This document shows positions 5,253 to 5,863 of a DNA stretch of 5,863 bases, piece by piece. The notes under the pieces are model-generated. The model was not told the origin of the DNA. It searched no databases and saw only the letters and a program-made list of their open reading frames with translations. The number at the start of each line of letters is the position of its first letter. Position 1 is the stretch's first letter. Source of the DNA: Haloarculaceae archaeon. GTDB lineage: Archaea; Halobacteriota; Halobacteria; Halobacteriales; Haloarculaceae. The stretch lies in the NCBI GenBank assembly GCA_028274885.1, contig JAQCMX010000210.1, positions 1-5,863 of the forward strand, written 5' to 3'. The position numbers were made by a program, and so were the translations under genes.

Positions 5253-5690
5253 AAAGAGGCTGTCAGCCGTTGCTGCGCCGACCACGCTGAAGACCGAACT
5301 GAGACTCACCGTTTTGAACGTTACCAGCACCATCTCCCTGTTCGTGTCGGCGGATTCAAGAAACGTATCGGGGGCGTCAAACAGGACGGCCAGTATTGCC
5401 GCGGAACCAAACGAAACAGCCATCAGCGACAGAAATCGGAGCGGAACGCCCGCAATGTTCCGTTCACTCTCTTGATCCCGCTTCGTATCAGCCTTGTACA
5501 GTGTTGCATACCCGATCCCAAACACCACGCCGACCGTGGCCAGAGTCTGGAGAAGACTCATGTTGCCGGCCAGATCCCAGACCTCCTCGGTCACGACAAA
5601 CGGACCGGCGAGCAGAAATCCGCCGACCATCTGCTGAGCAGAGTCAGCGGGGCGAAACCGGCGGGAACTGCGTGGCCGTCGTAGCTTCAT
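5244..5690 (-). CDS. Small integral membrane protein, DUF2391-like
   Basis: 148 residues. The N-terminus is strongly basic (MKLRRPRSSRRFRP), which favours a cytoplasmic N-terminus, followed by four hydrophobic segments near 21-41, 44-65, 84-104 and 120-142. Notable motifs are GGFLLAGPFVVTEEVWDLA at 23-41, with a Glu-Glu pair inside the membrane span, and FGIGYATLYKAD (57-68). The first motif resembles what I recall of haloarchaeal DUF2391 (TIGR02587-type) proteins, whose function is unknown; this match is from memory. The start at ATG 5690 is supported by a good TATA box 22-27 bp upstream. The 3' end overlaps the end of cofH by 9 bp on the opposite strand. No catalytic site or transport motif can be named. 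The reading frame, topology and promoter make a real gene likely. Confidence 0.75.
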   Translation of the reverse strand: MKLRRPRSSRRFRPADSAQQMVGGFLLAGPFVVTEEVWDLAGNMSLLQTLATVGVVFGIGYATLYKADTKRDQESERNIAGVPLRFLSLMAVSFGSAAILAVLFDAPDTFLESADTNREMVLVTFKTVSLSSVFSVVGAATADSLFSR

Positions 5691-5710
5691 GTGTGCATCT
5701 TTTCGGGGAC

Positions 5711-5721
5711 GTATAAAGTAC
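5711..5721 (-). promoter_or_regulatory. TATA box of the DUF2391-like gene
   Basis: The minus strand reads GTACTTTATAC, with TTTATA at 5717-5712, that is 22-27 bp before ATG 5690. It is one of the clearest TATA boxes in the window and implies a leaderless or very short leader. Confidence 0.6.
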
Positions 5722-5749
5722 TATCAGTTACAGCCAACAGTATTAGCCG

Positions 5750-5760
5750 TACTGACAGTA
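5750..5760. repeat. Perfect 11-bp palindrome TACTGACAGTA
   Basis: Arms TACTG and CAGTA surround a single central A. It lies about 30 bp upstream of the TATA box of the leftward membrane-protein gene. Further CAGT-containing words occur at 5725-5728 and 5738-5742. This is a plausible operator for the leftward gene or for a rightward gene beyond the window. Confidence 0.4.
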
Positions 5761-5767
5761 AAAAAAC

Positions 5768-5821
5768 TGCCCGGAGAGGTCCCGGTTAGGAACGTGCTGT
5801 CAGAGGCACTTTACCCGGGCA
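5768..5821. repeat. Long-loop inverted repeat TGCCCGG/CCGGGCA with inner GTGC/GCAC stem
   Basis: Perfect seven-base arms at 5768-5774 and 5815-5821 enclose 40 bases, within which GTGC (5794-5797) and GCAC (5806-5809) form a second short stem. A second CCCGG at 5781-5785 could compete for the same 3' arm. The element is too short to be a tRNA despite its 7-bp outer stem, and no terminator-like T-run follows directly. Its role is unknown. Confidence 0.3.
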
Positions 5822-5843
5822 ATCCTGTGATTCACGACCAAAA

Positions 5844-5850
5844 TTTATAT
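5844..5850 (+). promoter_or_regulatory. Probable TATA box for a gene beyond the right edge
   Basis: TTTATAT in the AT-rich run AAAATTTATATTTC stands out against GC-rich surroundings. If used rightward, transcription would start near or just past the window end, so the gene is not visible. The box is nearly symmetrical and could also serve leftward. Confidence 0.4.
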
Positions 5851-5863
5851 TTCTAACGCCTGG

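Noticed and set aside
5768..5821. Possible tRNA suggested by the 7-bp outer stem
   Set aside because: Only 54 bases long, too short, and it lacks T-loop and anticodon-arm features.
5689..5856. 55-codon plus-strand frame, ATG 5689 to TAA 5856, whose second half looks protein-like
   Set aside because: It overlaps the start codon of the leftward membrane-protein gene and runs through that gene's TATA box, has no Shine-Dalgarno site, and shows much weaker G/C third-position bias than its neighbours, with AT-rich codons in its first half. Ribosome profiling or a conserved homologue would change this view.

Overview
The window looks like haloarchaeal chromosome. Its predicted proteins are rich in acidic residues, coding sequence favours G or C at third positions, and several genes have a TATA-like box about 22-35 nt before the start codon with no Shine-Dalgarno site, which suggests leaderless transcripts. 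It also carries cofH, a gene of coenzyme F420 synthesis. I see no rRNA, tRNA, CRISPR array, insertion sequence or phage gene.

Layout from left to right. At 1-695 (minus) is the 5' part of a NuoL/MrpA-like membrane subunit, best read as DabB of a DabA-DabB inorganic-carbon pump. It runs off the left edge, so its expected partner DabA would lie outside. A 340-bp non-coding, partly AT-rich region (696-1035) follows, with operator-like repeats. Next come a metal-dependent amidohydrolase of the deaminase/chlorohydrolase class (1036-2052, plus) and a convergent Lrp/AsnC regulator (2049-2531, minus) that share 4 bp at their stop codons. A 132-bp divergent promoter region leads to a Ca2+/cation antiporter of the CaCA family (2664-3689, plus). 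After a 183-bp spacer comes cofH (3873-5252, plus). A small four-helix membrane protein resembling DUF2391 (5244-5690, minus) overlaps the end of cofH by 9 bp. The last 173 bp contain that gene's promoter, a palindrome, an inverted repeat and a probable promoter for a gene beyond the right edge.

The genes do not form one operon. They are mostly separate transcription units in alternating orientation: inorganic-carbon or cation transport (DabB, CaCA), a metabolic hydrolase, a local regulator and cofactor synthesis. The Lrp regulator is the natural candidate to control its neighbours. The 8-mer TACTGTAT occurs both in the region upstream of dabB and upstream of the Lrp gene, which fits a small local regulon but does not prove it. 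A speculative metabolic link is that CofH releases 5'-deoxyadenosine, and the amidohydrolase belongs to the class that includes archaeal 5'-deoxyadenosine deaminases.

I did not find convincing evidence of a wholly new system. The points most worth a second look are the truncated DabB with a missing channel glutamate, the operator-like arrays, the atypical cation-site residues of the antiporter, and the ambiguous start of cofH.
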